The notes under the pieces were generated by a model that made no database searches, was not told the DNA's origin, and saw only the letters and a program-made list of their open reading frames with translations. Shown here in pieces: positions 29,330 to 37,832 of a stretch of DNA of 64,000 nt. How positions within the stretch are numbered: the stretch's first letter is position 1; each line of letters begins with the position of its first letter. This DNA comes from Aliiglaciecola lipolytica. Its GTDB lineage: Bacteria > Pseudomonadota > Gammaproteobacteria > Enterobacterales > Alteromonadaceae. The translations under genes and the position numbers were made by a program. The stretch is taken from NCBI RefSeq assembly GCF_018860635.1, contig NZ_JAHKPT010000017.1, forward strand, positions 153,226 through 217,225, written 5' to 3'.

Positions 29330-30910
29330 TTACCTTGATGCTGAAGATTGACGGATGGGTTGTCCTGCTAAGGTCTGATTAACGACGCTTTGTTCAATGA
29401 CAGGTTGGCCATTAACGATTAACCATTCTACTCCCTCACTAAGTTCGGTAGGCTGTAAGTAGCTCGCTTTTTGCTGATAAGTCTCAGGATTAAATATTAC
29501 GATATCGGCAACGTAACCCGCTTTCAATTCGCCTCTGCCTGTCAATCCAAAGGTTTTAGCAGGTAAATAACTACTGCGTTGAATAAACTCTTGGGTGCTT
29601 AACCAACCTTTCTGTTTAACATATTCACGAAACTTTTTGGGGAAAGTGCCATATTTTCGAGGATGGCCAGTGCTGCCATCGGAAGAGGTCATTACCCAAG
29701 ATTGCGTCATATAAGCTTTCATATCTTGATCGGACATATTGAAACTGGCGACCCGCGCATTACCTTCTAGAATAATTTGACGAGCTGCATCAATTGGCTC
29801 AATCTCCCACAAACTTGCAACCTCGGCTAGGGTTTTTCCACGTATGTCGGGGCGTTTGGGATCACTAATGAGTAACGACTCTGCGCCGCCTCTGCGTCTT
29901 AAATTTTCAGCCATTTCTAATTTCAAGGTTGGCCATAGTGCGTCATCTTCCATTCGAGCATGATACGCTTCTTTGCTACCTGCCATGATATATCTTGGTA
30001 CCAAACTACCTGCTACGCTGGTTCCTGATGCGCGCCAAGGATATTGATCTGCAGTAACGTCGATACCTTGTTGCCGAGCTTCGTCTATTAACTTGATCAC
30101 CTCTGCGCTTTTACCCCAAACGTCAACGCCTAATGATTTGATATGCGCAACGTGCACGGGAATGTCTGCTTGTTGACCAATTTGAATGACTTCTTTAATT
30201 GCGTTAACCAGCCCTATGCTGTAGCTGCTTTCGTCGCGAATATGACTGTCATAGGCACCATTATACTGGGCTGCGACTTTTGCTAGTTCAACCACTTCAC
30301 TGGTCATCGCGTAATTACCGGGTACATAATACAAGCCTGTTGAAAGTCCTAAGGCTCCGGCTTTCATTGCTTGTTCTACTAGGCTTTTCATTTGCTCAAG
30401 CTCAGCATCGGTTGGAGCCCGATCTTCTATGCCCATGACCGCTTTACGAATTGAGCCATGACCAACGTAGAGGGCGACATTTGTGCCTATTCCTTGTTGC
30501 TCATATTGATTAAGTTTTGCCGCGACATCAACGCTACCGCCACCATCGACATTGCAAAAAACAGTGGTTACACCTTGGGTGGTGTAGTTCACATTTGTAT
30601 TCGGGGAGTCTTTACCAAAATCATTGCAGGCATGGGTATGGGTATCAATAAAACCTGGCGCTATGATGTTGTCACCTGCATCTATGGTTTGTGTGGCAGT
30701 AATATGCGCAGGAAGCGTATCGCTAATAAAAGAAATATTGCCTTTATCAATGCCGATATAACCTGAAAATGCTGGTTGCTCATTACCAGTATAAATATTT
30801 TTACCTGTGATAATCATATCGATTGATTCAGATTTTTGAGTGCAAGCGGCACAGGATGTGATTGCTACAAATAATATTGAAAAGAACCGCAGTCGGCAAT
30901 TGTTATACAT
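29330..30910 (-). CDS. N-acyl-D-amino-acid deacylase, lipoprotein
   Basis: 526 residues. The signal ends in lipobox ITSC (Cys20), so it is probably membrane-anchored in the periplasm. Amidohydrolase metal-binding motifs: HTH at 91-93 in GFIDTHTHAC, a second Cys/His site downstream (SHIRDES, HVAHIKS) and SSDGSTGHPR near residue 415. D-aminoacylases remove the acyl group from N-acyl-D-amino acids. This gene is 67 bases after the TonB receptor and before the M14 gene, forming one operon. Most D-aminoacylases are cytoplasmic or have Sec signals; a lipobox is notable. Substrate specificity (D-Glu versus others) cannot be read from the sequence. Confidence 0.87.
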   Translation of the reverse strand: MYNNCRLRFFSILFVAITSCAACTQKSESIDMIITGKNIYTGNEQPAFSGYIGIDKGNISFISDTLPAHITATQTIDAGDNIIAPGFIDTHTHACNDFGKDSPNTNVNYTTQGVTTVFCNVDGGGSVDVAAKLNQYEQQGIGTNVALYVGHGSIRKAVMGIEDRAPTDAELEQMKSLVEQAMKAGALGLSTGLYYVPGNYAMTSEVVELAKVAAQYNGAYDSHIRDESSYSIGLVNAIKEVIQIGQQADIPVHVAHIKSLGVDVWGKSAEVIKLIDEARQQGIDVTADQYPWRASGTSVAGSLVPRYIMAGSKEAYHARMEDDALWPTLKLEMAENLRRRGGAESLLISDPKRPDIRGKTLAEVASLWEIEPIDAARQIILEGNARVASFNMSDQDMKAYMTQSWVMTSSDGSTGHPRKYGTFPKKFREYVKQKGWLSTQEFIQRSSYLPAKTFGLTGRGELKAGYVADIVIFNPETYQQKASYLQPTELSEGVEWLIVNGQPVIEQSVVNQTLAGQPIRQSSASR

Positions 30911-30977
30911 TTTAGGGATTACTCTATAGTGAAAAAGGGCGACTAAGTCGCCCGATTAAAGTGTAAAAAAACGCTGC

Positions 30978-33900
30978 TTAATCGAAGCTCATGCTTAAAT
31001 TAAGGTACAAATAACGTCCTTCAGCGCTGTGCAGACTGGCGTCGTAACCGTATGTTTCATCGGCCAATGGTGGCGCTTTGTCGAATAGATTACGTACACC
31101 TAAACGCATTTTTGTACCTTCTAATGAACCTTGGTCGAAAGTATATTGACCGTAGATACTAAAGGTTGTCCAGCTATCGACTGTCCAGAACTCGCCTGAG
31201 TTATCATTAACGGCGCTGGTATCGTAGAAATCACCTACATATTTACCGTAGATCCCAGCTCCCCAATTATTATAGCGCCAAGTAATAGTAGTACTTGCTT
31301 GCCATTCAGGACGGCCATCTAATTGAATTAAATCACCCACATCGTCTAATGTTAGACCCAGTTCTTGTAATTTTGCGGATTCAGAATCGATTGATTGATA
31401 CGCTTTTAACAACTTAGCCGCGTTAAACTTAAATGAGAAGTCACCGATGCTGGTATTGTTTAACTTATAGTAAGCACCAATATCGAGACCTTCAGTGGTG
31501 CGCGAATCAAGGTTTTCAAATAAACCAATAATCTCACTCATATCACCCACAGCTTCTAATCCAGAACCTTCATAAAAAGCGATGTCATCAGCGTTCACTT
31601 CTTCACGAATAACGTTAGGGTTAGAACTACCATTTAAGCGCTGATAATAATCTAGATCAGCAATATTTTGGTAAGAGCGAATGCCAATTAAGTCTTCTTG
31701 CTCTATGCGCCAGTAATCCGTGGTCAATGTTAAGTTATCGATAAATTCAGGTGTAAAAACCAATCCTAAGCCGTAGTTGTAGTCTTTTTCTGGATCAAGT
31801 TCGGTGTTACCCAAACGAATGTTCTCAGCGCTATCACCACTGCTGCATTGACTGATACTGTCTAACTCACCTTTGTTGATCTGTGCTTGGCAACGATAGT
31901 AATCAACCGGGTAGTTAACTCGGGTGGTACTTGCTGTGTGCAATTGCTCTAAGTTAGGAGCGCGAAATCCTTCAGCATATGAACCGCGAATCTGTAGTGA
32001 TTCAACAGGATACCAGCTAAGAACGGCTTTAGGTTTGAATACATCCCCAACATCATTGTAGCGCTCATAACGACCAGCTACTTGGAAGTCTAGTTTATGG
32101 ACTAACGGAATTTCCATTTCTGGACTAATTAACGGACCTGCAAATTCAACGAAGGCAGATAAAACATTACGTGATCCATCCGCATTAGGTTGTCCACTGG
32201 AGCCCATTACGTCTGATTCATATGCTAAACCAGTCACATCATCAGTATAGACAGTGGTGCCGTTTAATCGGTCATCATAAATATTTTCGAAGCTTTCATA
32301 GCGCCATTCTGTGCCAAAAGCTGCTCCAACATTACCTGCTGGCAAACTAAATAGATTCGCATTGGAAAATTTGAAATCAACTAAACCCAGCGCTGTTTCG
32401 CCAGAACGACTTACATCGATAAGAAAACTATCGATAGTCTCTTGTGAGTTACAGGTTGCGCCACAGAAAGTGTTATATGCACTTTCATCGAGACGATTCA
32501 CGGCATCTTGAAACAAACTTAGACTAATACGATTATGGGTTGTATCAACGGTTTTTGCTTTTGAATACAAAGCCGCGGAATCCCACTCCCAATCCTTGTA
32601 TGAACCTGTGGCACCACCTAGTACACGATAAGATGTATTTTCGACATTGATATTACGGGTACCCGCATCGACTACGCGGTAGGCATTAATTGATATGTCT
32701 AAACCTTCAGCGGGGGTGTCATAGCCAGAAATTCTATTTGGACCACTACCAAGAGGGTTCCAATAAGCTGTGCTGGCAATGGTGACCGGAGCTGAGGTAA
32801 GTGTTGCAGTTTCTGCACGTTGAGAGTTTGATTCAGCCCAGTAGTAACCTAACTCACCGTATAAACTAACGTCATCGTTCAGTTCATGATTTAGGTAAAC
32901 AAAGGTGTTTAAACGCTCAGTTTCTGGGATCATGGTGCGAACACTGTTGGTATTATAGGCTTGCGTATTGGTAGTAATACTGCCGCTATCTAAACATAAA
33001 CCATTAGCTAGAACACATTGTTGGTTACTATCGGTTGCATCTACAGGTTCAACATGAAAACGTCCTGCGGATGAGGTTAGGCCTGTAACTGACTGACTTG
33101 CATCAAATCTTCCCCAAGGCGTTGTGGTAGATGTATTTCGGAAATTGGTATCACCTTCCCAGTCCGTTCCTACTAAGAAGCTACGTTTATCTGCATCGGC
33201 GGCATAGTCGATTTCGGAAGCCATCACTTCTGAACCATGATAATAGTTGATTGCAGTGGTGATGTTGGTCATGCCATCGTTAATGTCCCAACCAGCTAAG
33301 GTATTTATATTTAACTTTTCTCTACTGGTATTTTCAGCCTGACCATATTGAACGTCAAATTTATAGCCGGCGAAATCTTTACGCATCTCAGTGTTAACCA
33401 CACCCGCGACGGCATCAGATCCATATATCGCGGCTGCACCGTCATGCAAAATCTCCACTCGGTCAATGCCCAGTACAGGGATTGAGTTCATATTTACGGT
33501 TGTAACAGGTACTGAATTTTCAGTTTGGGTACCAGGGTGTTGTACCATTCTTCGGCCGTTGAACAGCACCAAGGTATTACCAGTACCTATACTGCGTAGG
33601 TTGATTGACGCTACATCACCGCGAGATTGGTATACGCCGCTAACCACGTCATTACCGTTAAAATTAACGCTGCCGTTACTTGGAATAGATGCAAATAATT
33701 CGATTCCAGAAGTCGCGCCAATCGCTTCTATATCGCTGGCATCAATTAATGTGACGGGCAAAGCGCCTGTTATATTTGCGCCCTTGATGCTGGAACCTAC
33801 AACAATGATTTTTTCTACATCTTTAGATTTTTCATTGCCATCTACGGTTGAGTCAACTTGTTCTAGAGTAGTTTGTTGGGACTGCTTTTCGATGGATAAA

Positions 33901-34022
33901 TTATCTTGACTGTTTTGCTGATTCGCTGCAGCTATTCCGGAAATTGAAAGTGACCCGATAGCGGCAAGTATCGCTATATTTAGCTTACTTTTACGATAGT
34001 GTGATGTGTTGGTCTTTGGCAT
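30978..34022 (-). CDS. TonB-dependent receptor of the D-amino-acid locus
   Basis: About 1014 residues. I start at ATG 34022 (MPKTNTSHYRKSKLN), which has AGGA upstream and gives a proper signal peptide (ending IAAAN); the frame continues 29 residues further but without a leader. TonB box-like EKIIVVGSSIKG, plug domain (about 80-220, GNTLVLFNGRRM, DRVEILHDGAAAIYGSDAVAGVVN) and a 22-strand barrel ending in a terminal aromatic pattern (LYLNLSMSFD). It takes up large or scarce ligands at the outer membrane using TonB energy. Its neighbours suggest D-amino-acid-containing peptides. Confidence 0.88.
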   Translation of the reverse strand: MPKTNTSHYRKSKLNIAILAAIGSLSISGIAAANQQNSQDNLSIEKQSQQTTLEQVDSTVDGNEKSKDVEKIIVVGSSIKGANITGALPVTLIDASDIEAIGATSGIELFASIPSNGSVNFNGNDVVSGVYQSRGDVASINLRSIGTGNTLVLFNGRRMVQHPGTQTENSVPVTTVNMNSIPVLGIDRVEILHDGAAAIYGSDAVAGVVNTEMRKDFAGYKFDVQYGQAENTSREKLNINTLAGWDINDGMTNITTAINYYHGSEVMASEIDYAADADKRSFLVGTDWEGDTNFRNTSTTTPWGRFDASQSVTGLTSSAGRFHVEPVDATDSNQQCVLANGLCLDSGSITTNTQAYNTNSVRTMIPETERLNTFVYLNHELNDDVSLYGELGYYWAESNSQRAETATLTSAPVTIASTAYWNPLGSGPNRISGYDTPAEGLDISINAYRVVDAGTRNINVENTSYRVLGGATGSYKDWEWDSAALYSKAKTVDTTHNRISLSLFQDAVNRLDESAYNTFCGATCNSQETIDSFLIDVSRSGETALGLVDFKFSNANLFSLPAGNVGAAFGTEWRYESFENIYDDRLNGTTVYTDDVTGLAYESDVMGSSGQPNADGSRNVLSAFVEFAGPLISPEMEIPLVHKLDFQVAGRYERYNDVGDVFKPKAVLSWYPVESLQIRGSYAEGFRAPNLEQLHTASTTRVNYPVDYYRCQAQINKGELDSISQCSSGDSAENIRLGNTELDPEKDYNYGLGLVFTPEFIDNLTLTTDYWRIEQEDLIGIRSYQNIADLDYYQRLNGSSNPNVIREEVNADDIAFYEGSGLEAVGDMSEIIGLFENLDSRTTEGLDIGAYYKLNNTSIGDFSFKFNAAKLLKAYQSIDSESAKLQELGLTLDDVGDLIQLDGRPEWQASTTITWRYNNWGAGIYGKYVGDFYDTSAVNDNSGEFWTVDSWTTFSIYGQYTFDQGSLEGTKMRLGVRNLFDKAPPLADETYGYDASLHSAEGRYLYLNLSMSFD

Positions 34023-34345
34023 TATCTGTTTTCCTAGGTTCTTTCCTAATTTGCTTAGAAAGTTATTATTTTTGCGAGTACTACACTCTACAATTATGTT
34101 TATGAACACAATTAATAAAAAATCTGCTAGTTATAGCCTATGGTTATGGGCTGACACACAAAGGCTTCCAATAATTGACTTGGTGAGTATTGCTGTCCGC
34201 GGTACGCTTATGATTATTTTTGAGTGTTATCGCTGGCTATTTTTCAATTTTTTAAAGTTTAAAATAGGGGTTGGGGCACGCTAAAATTTATGCTGCCAGA
34301 TTATCCCCTATGGTATCCTAAAATTTATTCAACTTGGAAAAATTA
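34023..34345. promoter_or_regulatory. Divergent promoter region between the TonB receptor and the LysR gene
   Basis: 323 bases. Near the receptor, AATTATGTT-TATG-AACACAATT at 34092-34113 is an inverted repeat with one mismatch. Near the regulator, the 11-mer CTAAAATTTAT occurs at 34281-34291 and 34318-34328; its core TAAAATTTA is a palindrome. A LysR-type regulator commonly controls the genes diverging from its own, so these are candidate binding sites. Promoter hexamers were not clear. Confidence 0.45.
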
Positions 34346-35242
34346 ATGCGTTTACGTCATATCGAAGTCTTTCATGCTATTTACACTACAGGCTCAATTA
34401 CTAACGCGGCTAAATTACTTTATGTATCTCAGCCTTCGGTTTCTAAAGTGCTATCTCATGCAGAACAACAATTGGGGTTCGATTTATTCCAACGTAATAA
34501 AGGTAAGCTTATTCCAACGAGTGAAGCGAAAACACTTTTTCCGGAAATCGATAAATTATACAAACAGCTTCGTTCGATAAACGCATTAGCAGAAAATATT
34601 AATCGCCGTGATAGTGGCGTCATCGATATTGCATTAACCCCTGGCCTTGGTTTTGGTGTTATCCCTCGTTCGATTGCTAAATTCAGGGAAGTGCACCCCC
34701 ATGTTCAGTTTAAATTACAAACTATGCACAATGATGACGCACTGCAAACTTTGTTAGAACATAAGTGTGACCTCGCGCTACTTTATTCATCACCTCCTCT
34801 ACCAGGAATTGAAGAAGTTGAATTAGGCAGCAGTGAAGTGGTTATTTTATATCCCAAACAATCGTTTCCTGCAGACACTAAAATTGTTAGCGTTGAGTCT
34901 CTGGCGGAACAGGAATTAATTAGCATCTGGGATAGTGGCCCACTCGGTGATTTAGTCTTAGGTCGCTTCGAGTCTCTGGGCATGGAAACTCACAGTAATA
35001 TGCAGGTTGATACCTACTACATCGCTGCAAGTTTGGTCGATAAAGGAATGGGCTGCTGTACTATTGATAAACTCACAGCAATCAGCAATATCACTGATAA
35101 TGTCGGTGTCTCGCCGTTTAATCCCCCTTTGGATTTCAAAATAAAAGGGCTACATTTAGAAACGCGACCGCTATCTCGGATTTGTGAACACTTTTTGGAT
35201 TTTGTCAGGGCCGAATTGAACCTCGTCTATAACCAGCAATAA
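34346..35242 (+). CDS. dgcR: LysR-family regulator of the D-amino-acid genes
   Basis: 298 residues from ATG 34346 (MRLRHIEVFHAIYTTGSITN), with GGA upstream; a TTG four codons earlier is less likely. N-terminal winged helix-turn-helix (about 1-60, AAKLLYVSQPSVSKVLSHAE), then a LysR substrate domain. It directly precedes dgcN and diverges from the receptor operon. In Pseudoalteromonas a LysR regulator named DgcR controls D-amino-acid genes including dgcN and dgcA; I assign the name by position and general similarity, not by alignment. Confidence 0.75.
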   Translation: MRLRHIEVFHAIYTTGSITNAAKLLYVSQPSVSKVLSHAEQQLGFDLFQRNKGKLIPTSEAKTLFPEIDKLYKQLRSINALAENINRRDSGVIDIALTPGLGFGVIPRSIAKFREVHPHVQFKLQTMHNDDALQTLLEHKCDLALLYSSPPLPGIEEVELGSSEVVILYPKQSFPADTKIVSVESLAEQELISIWDSGPLGDLVLGRFESLGMETHSNMQVDTYYIAASLVDKGMGCCTIDKLTAISNITDNVGVSPFNPPLDFKIKGLHLETRPLSRICEHFLDFVRAELNLVYNQQ

Positions 35243-35260
35243 CCTGGAGTTATGACTCAC

Positions 35261-35279
35261 CTAAATCATACTAATTTAG
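35261..35279. promoter_or_regulatory. Inverted repeat upstream of dgcN
   Basis: CTAAAT-N7-ATTTAG, perfect, in the 89-base gap before dgcN. It has the general form of a LysR-type site and shares CTAAA/TTTAG with the repeats in front of dgcR. Candidate DgcR operator. Confidence 0.45.
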
Positions 35280-35331
35280 TTCGCATAAAATATCTTTAAT
35301 ATGGAGTGATATCTATTTTAAAGGAATCTTG

Positions 35332-36330
35332 ATGAATATTAACTATCCGTATTTGCTATTTGTAGGAGACGCTACGGATTCGCTTAGCATTAAAATGGCT
35401 CGAAGTGCTGCTGATTGGAGTCCTGAAAAATGCTTAGCTGAATACCGCTTGCCAGGTTGCAGTGTTACTACAGGCTGCCCATCAATGAATATTCAAGAGG
35501 CGGCTAAAGCAGGGGCCAAAAGCTTTGTGTTAGGCTTCGCTAATAGCGGAGGATTCCTTGACTCAAGTTGGATACCTACAATACTCGAAGCAATGGATGC
35601 TGGTATGGATATTGTGAGCGGTTTACACGATAAGTTAACCGATATTCCAGTATTGCAGCAAAAGGCTGACGAGCTTAATCTTCAACTGATTGATATTCGT
35701 CATCCCGTCACTCGGTTTAGAACGGGAACAGGTAAAAAACGTCTTGGTAATCGCCTTTTGACCGTTGGCACAGATTGTTCGGTTGGCAAAATGTACACTT
35801 CTCTTAGTCTCACTAAAGAGATTCAGGGAAGGCAACTTCCAGCCACCTTCAGAGCAACTGGACAAAGTGGAATTTTGGTGTCGGGAACAGGTGTGGCCAT
35901 TGATTGTGTTATTGCCGATTTCATTTCTGGCGCTGCAGAAACGATTAGTCCAGAAAATAGCGCTGATCACTGGGACATCATAGAAGGGCAAGGTTCCTTG
36001 TCTCATCCAGCTTTTGCTGGCGTAAGCTTAGGCTTGTTACATGGTTCACAGCCAGATGCGCTGGTGGTTTGTCATGCTCTAGGTCGACAACATATGCGCG
36101 GGCTTACTCATCAAGCATTGCCTTCTATTGAACAAACCATTGCACTTAATTTAGCCGCTGCTCAACTTACCAATCCGCAAGCGCAGGTTGTCGGTATTGC
36201 AGTGAATACATCTTCTGTTGATGCTGATTCAGCATTACAAATATGCAAAGAGATCAGTCAGCAAACCGGTTTACCCTGTAGTGATCCAATTCGTCACGGA
36301 GTGACTTCTATCGTAGATAATTTGCTATGA
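35332..36330 (+). CDS. dgcN: DUF1611 family, D-glutamate N-acetyltransferase DgcN
   Basis: 332 residues from ATG 35332, with AAAGGA eight bases upstream. The C-terminal DUF1611 domain has a P-loop-like GTDCSVGKMYTSL near residue 145, GQSGIL and EGQGSLSHPAFAGV. DUF1611 proteins paired with an enolase-type epimerase have been characterised as DgcN, which acetylates D-glutamate using acetyl-CoA in marine bacteria. The gene overlaps dgcA by four bases. The family assignment is firm; the reaction is by family and context. Confidence 0.83.
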   Translation: MNINYPYLLFVGDATDSLSIKMARSAADWSPEKCLAEYRLPGCSVTTGCPSMNIQEAAKAGAKSFVLGFANSGGFLDSSWIPTILEAMDAGMDIVSGLHDKLTDIPVLQQKADELNLQLIDIRHPVTRFRTGTGKKRLGNRLLTVGTDCSVGKMYTSLSLTKEIQGRQLPATFRATGQSGILVSGTGVAIDCVIADFISGAAETISPENSADHWDIIEGQGSLSHPAFAGVSLGLLHGSQPDALVVCHALGRQHMRGLTHQALPSIEQTIALNLAAAQLTNPQAQVVGIAVNTSSVDADSALQICKEISQQTGLPCSDPIRHGVTSIVDNLL

Positions 36331-37319
36331 GTTTAGATATTCGCGTTGTTACTGAAAGTTTTCCACTGATTACTCCTTTTCGGATTTCCCGTGGCGAAAA
36401 AACCGCCGCCGACGTAGTGGTTGTCTCTATAACTGATGGCAAATATCGAGGTTGGGCGGAAGCTGTACCTTATACTCATTATGGCGAAACAATACAGGCT
36501 GTATGTAGGCAGTTAGAAAGTATCAAAGATCAGATTGTCAGCACACAACAGCTGCACCAATTGAGCAGCTTGTTACCCGCAGGTTCGGCAAGAAATGCCT
36601 TAGATTGCGCGCTGTGGGATCTGCACAGCAAACAACAGCACCGCAGTGTCGCTGAGTTAGCTGGTATGCCGCAATTATCGTCTTGTCACAGTGCGCAAAC
36701 CATTAGCATTGATAGTGTTGATGATATGGCGAAAGCGGCCGCTAAGTTAGCGGCAAATAAAGTAATCAAAGTGAAGCTTGATGAGCAAGATGTGGTTGCA
36801 AGGATGCAAGCAATCCATGCAGTATGCCCAAACAGTGAGTTTATTGTTGATGCCAATGAAGCTTGGGGCATCGAGTTGTTAGAGAAGGTGGTTGAACCTT
36901 TAAGGGAATGCAATGTGGCCCTAATTGAACAACCTTTACCCAGTGGTGATGATCAGGCTTTGGCTGATTTTAAGTCGAGTATTCCAATTTGTGCCGATGA
37001 GTCTTGCCACACCAGCGATGACTTAGAGCGATTACTTCCTCTATATCAAGCGGTGAACATCAAACTCGACAAAACCGGCGGATTGACTGAAGCATTGAGG
37101 CTACTGCGCTTAGCAAAGCAACACAATCTTAAAATCATGGTGGGCTGTATGGTTGGCTCATCTCTGGCAATGGCGCCTGCTTATTTGTTGGCCGCCGAAG
37201 CTGACTTTGTGGATTTAGATGGCCCGGCTTTAATTGCTAAGGATCGTCCCGGTGGGTTTGGATTTGTTGATGGCAAGATGTGCATAAACTCGCAATCGTT
37301 GTGGGGGCAAGCTGAATAA
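36327..37319 (+). CDS. dgcA: Enolase-superfamily racemase/epimerase DgcA
   Basis: 330 residues of the mandelate-racemase/dipeptide-epimerase type. Catalytic Lys pair K148-x-K150 and K246 (NIKLDKTGG), metal ligands D175 (VDAN), E201 (IEQP) and D224 (CADES) are all present. It interconverts the alpha-carbon of the substrate; in the DgcN-DgcA pathway it turns N-acetyl-D-glutamate into N-acetyl-L-glutamate. L-Ala-D/L-Glu epimerase activity is the classical annotation for this fold and cannot be excluded. The N-acetyl-L-glutamate deacetylase would have to be encoded elsewhere. ATGA overlap with dgcN. Confidence 0.82.
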   Translation: MSLDIRVVTESFPLITPFRISRGEKTAADVVVVSITDGKYRGWAEAVPYTHYGETIQAVCRQLESIKDQIVSTQQLHQLSSLLPAGSARNALDCALWDLHSKQQHRSVAELAGMPQLSSCHSAQTISIDSVDDMAKAAAKLAANKVIKVKLDEQDVVARMQAIHAVCPNSEFIVDANEAWGIELLEKVVEPLRECNVALIEQPLPSGDDQALADFKSSIPICADESCHTSDDLERLLPLYQAVNIKLDKTGGLTEALRLLRLAKQHNLKIMVGCMVGSSLAMAPAYLLAAEADFVDLDGPALIAKDRPGGFGFVDGKMCINSQSLWGQAE

Positions 37320-37403
37320 AACCACGCAAATTCTGCTCTTGGGCCTAACCTAAGCGCGTCTAGCAAAGCAACAATAATCAATCTAAGCTAATCTACATCA
37401 GAC

Positions 37404-37430
37404 AAGACCTCTGCTTTCAAAAGAGGTCTT
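37404..37430 (+). terminator. Hairpin downstream of dgcA
   Basis: AAGACCTCT and AGAGGTCTT, 9 bp, with a nine-base loop. No clear T run follows, so it is either a weak terminator or a stabilising 3' hairpin for the dgcNA mRNA. Confidence 0.5.
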
Positions 37431-37620
37431 ATGCCAACTAAACACAGAACAATACCAACATCTATTGGATGGGCTATAGCCAACCTGACTTATTCGTTAA
37501 CGTCTTTTGTGTGCTGTGCGCATTTTATTTCTCTGGGCGATCTGCTCGTCGTGTTAATTCCTTAACCCCCTAACTACTCGAATATTGACATTCTGTAATT
37601 TTATGTTAATTTAATTCAAT

Positions 37621-37643
37621 AAACCGGTTTAGTAAACCGGTTT
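37621..37643. promoter_or_regulatory. Twin AAACCGGTTT palindromes upstream of the second TonB receptor
   Basis: The 10-bp palindrome AAACCGGTTT occurs twice, three bases apart (centres 13 bp apart). A -10-like TATACT follows at 37654-37659, so the pair would cover the -35 zone. CG-centred palindromes of this kind are typical of LacI-family operators. The two copies can also pair as a 10-bp hairpin followed by a T-rich stretch, so a terminator for dgcNA is an alternative. No LacI gene is in the window. Confidence 0.5.
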
Positions 37644-37832
37644 TGTTGTCATCTATACTCAATCAGATTGGTGACTTAGTATGAGGCCAAAATTGCTATG
37701 TATAACGAATACACAGTGCTCACTCAGCATACGCAGACGACAAACTGGTTGGCTCCGCCGTTACAACAATTTATTTACAAATAGCTAAGACATACACAAT
37801 AAATATGACACTACCAAGTAAATGGAGACCAC

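Noticed and set aside
25000-37320. Mobile genomic island
   Set aside because: No integrase, transposase, tRNA target or flanking direct repeats were seen, and the composition looks like the rest of the window by eye.
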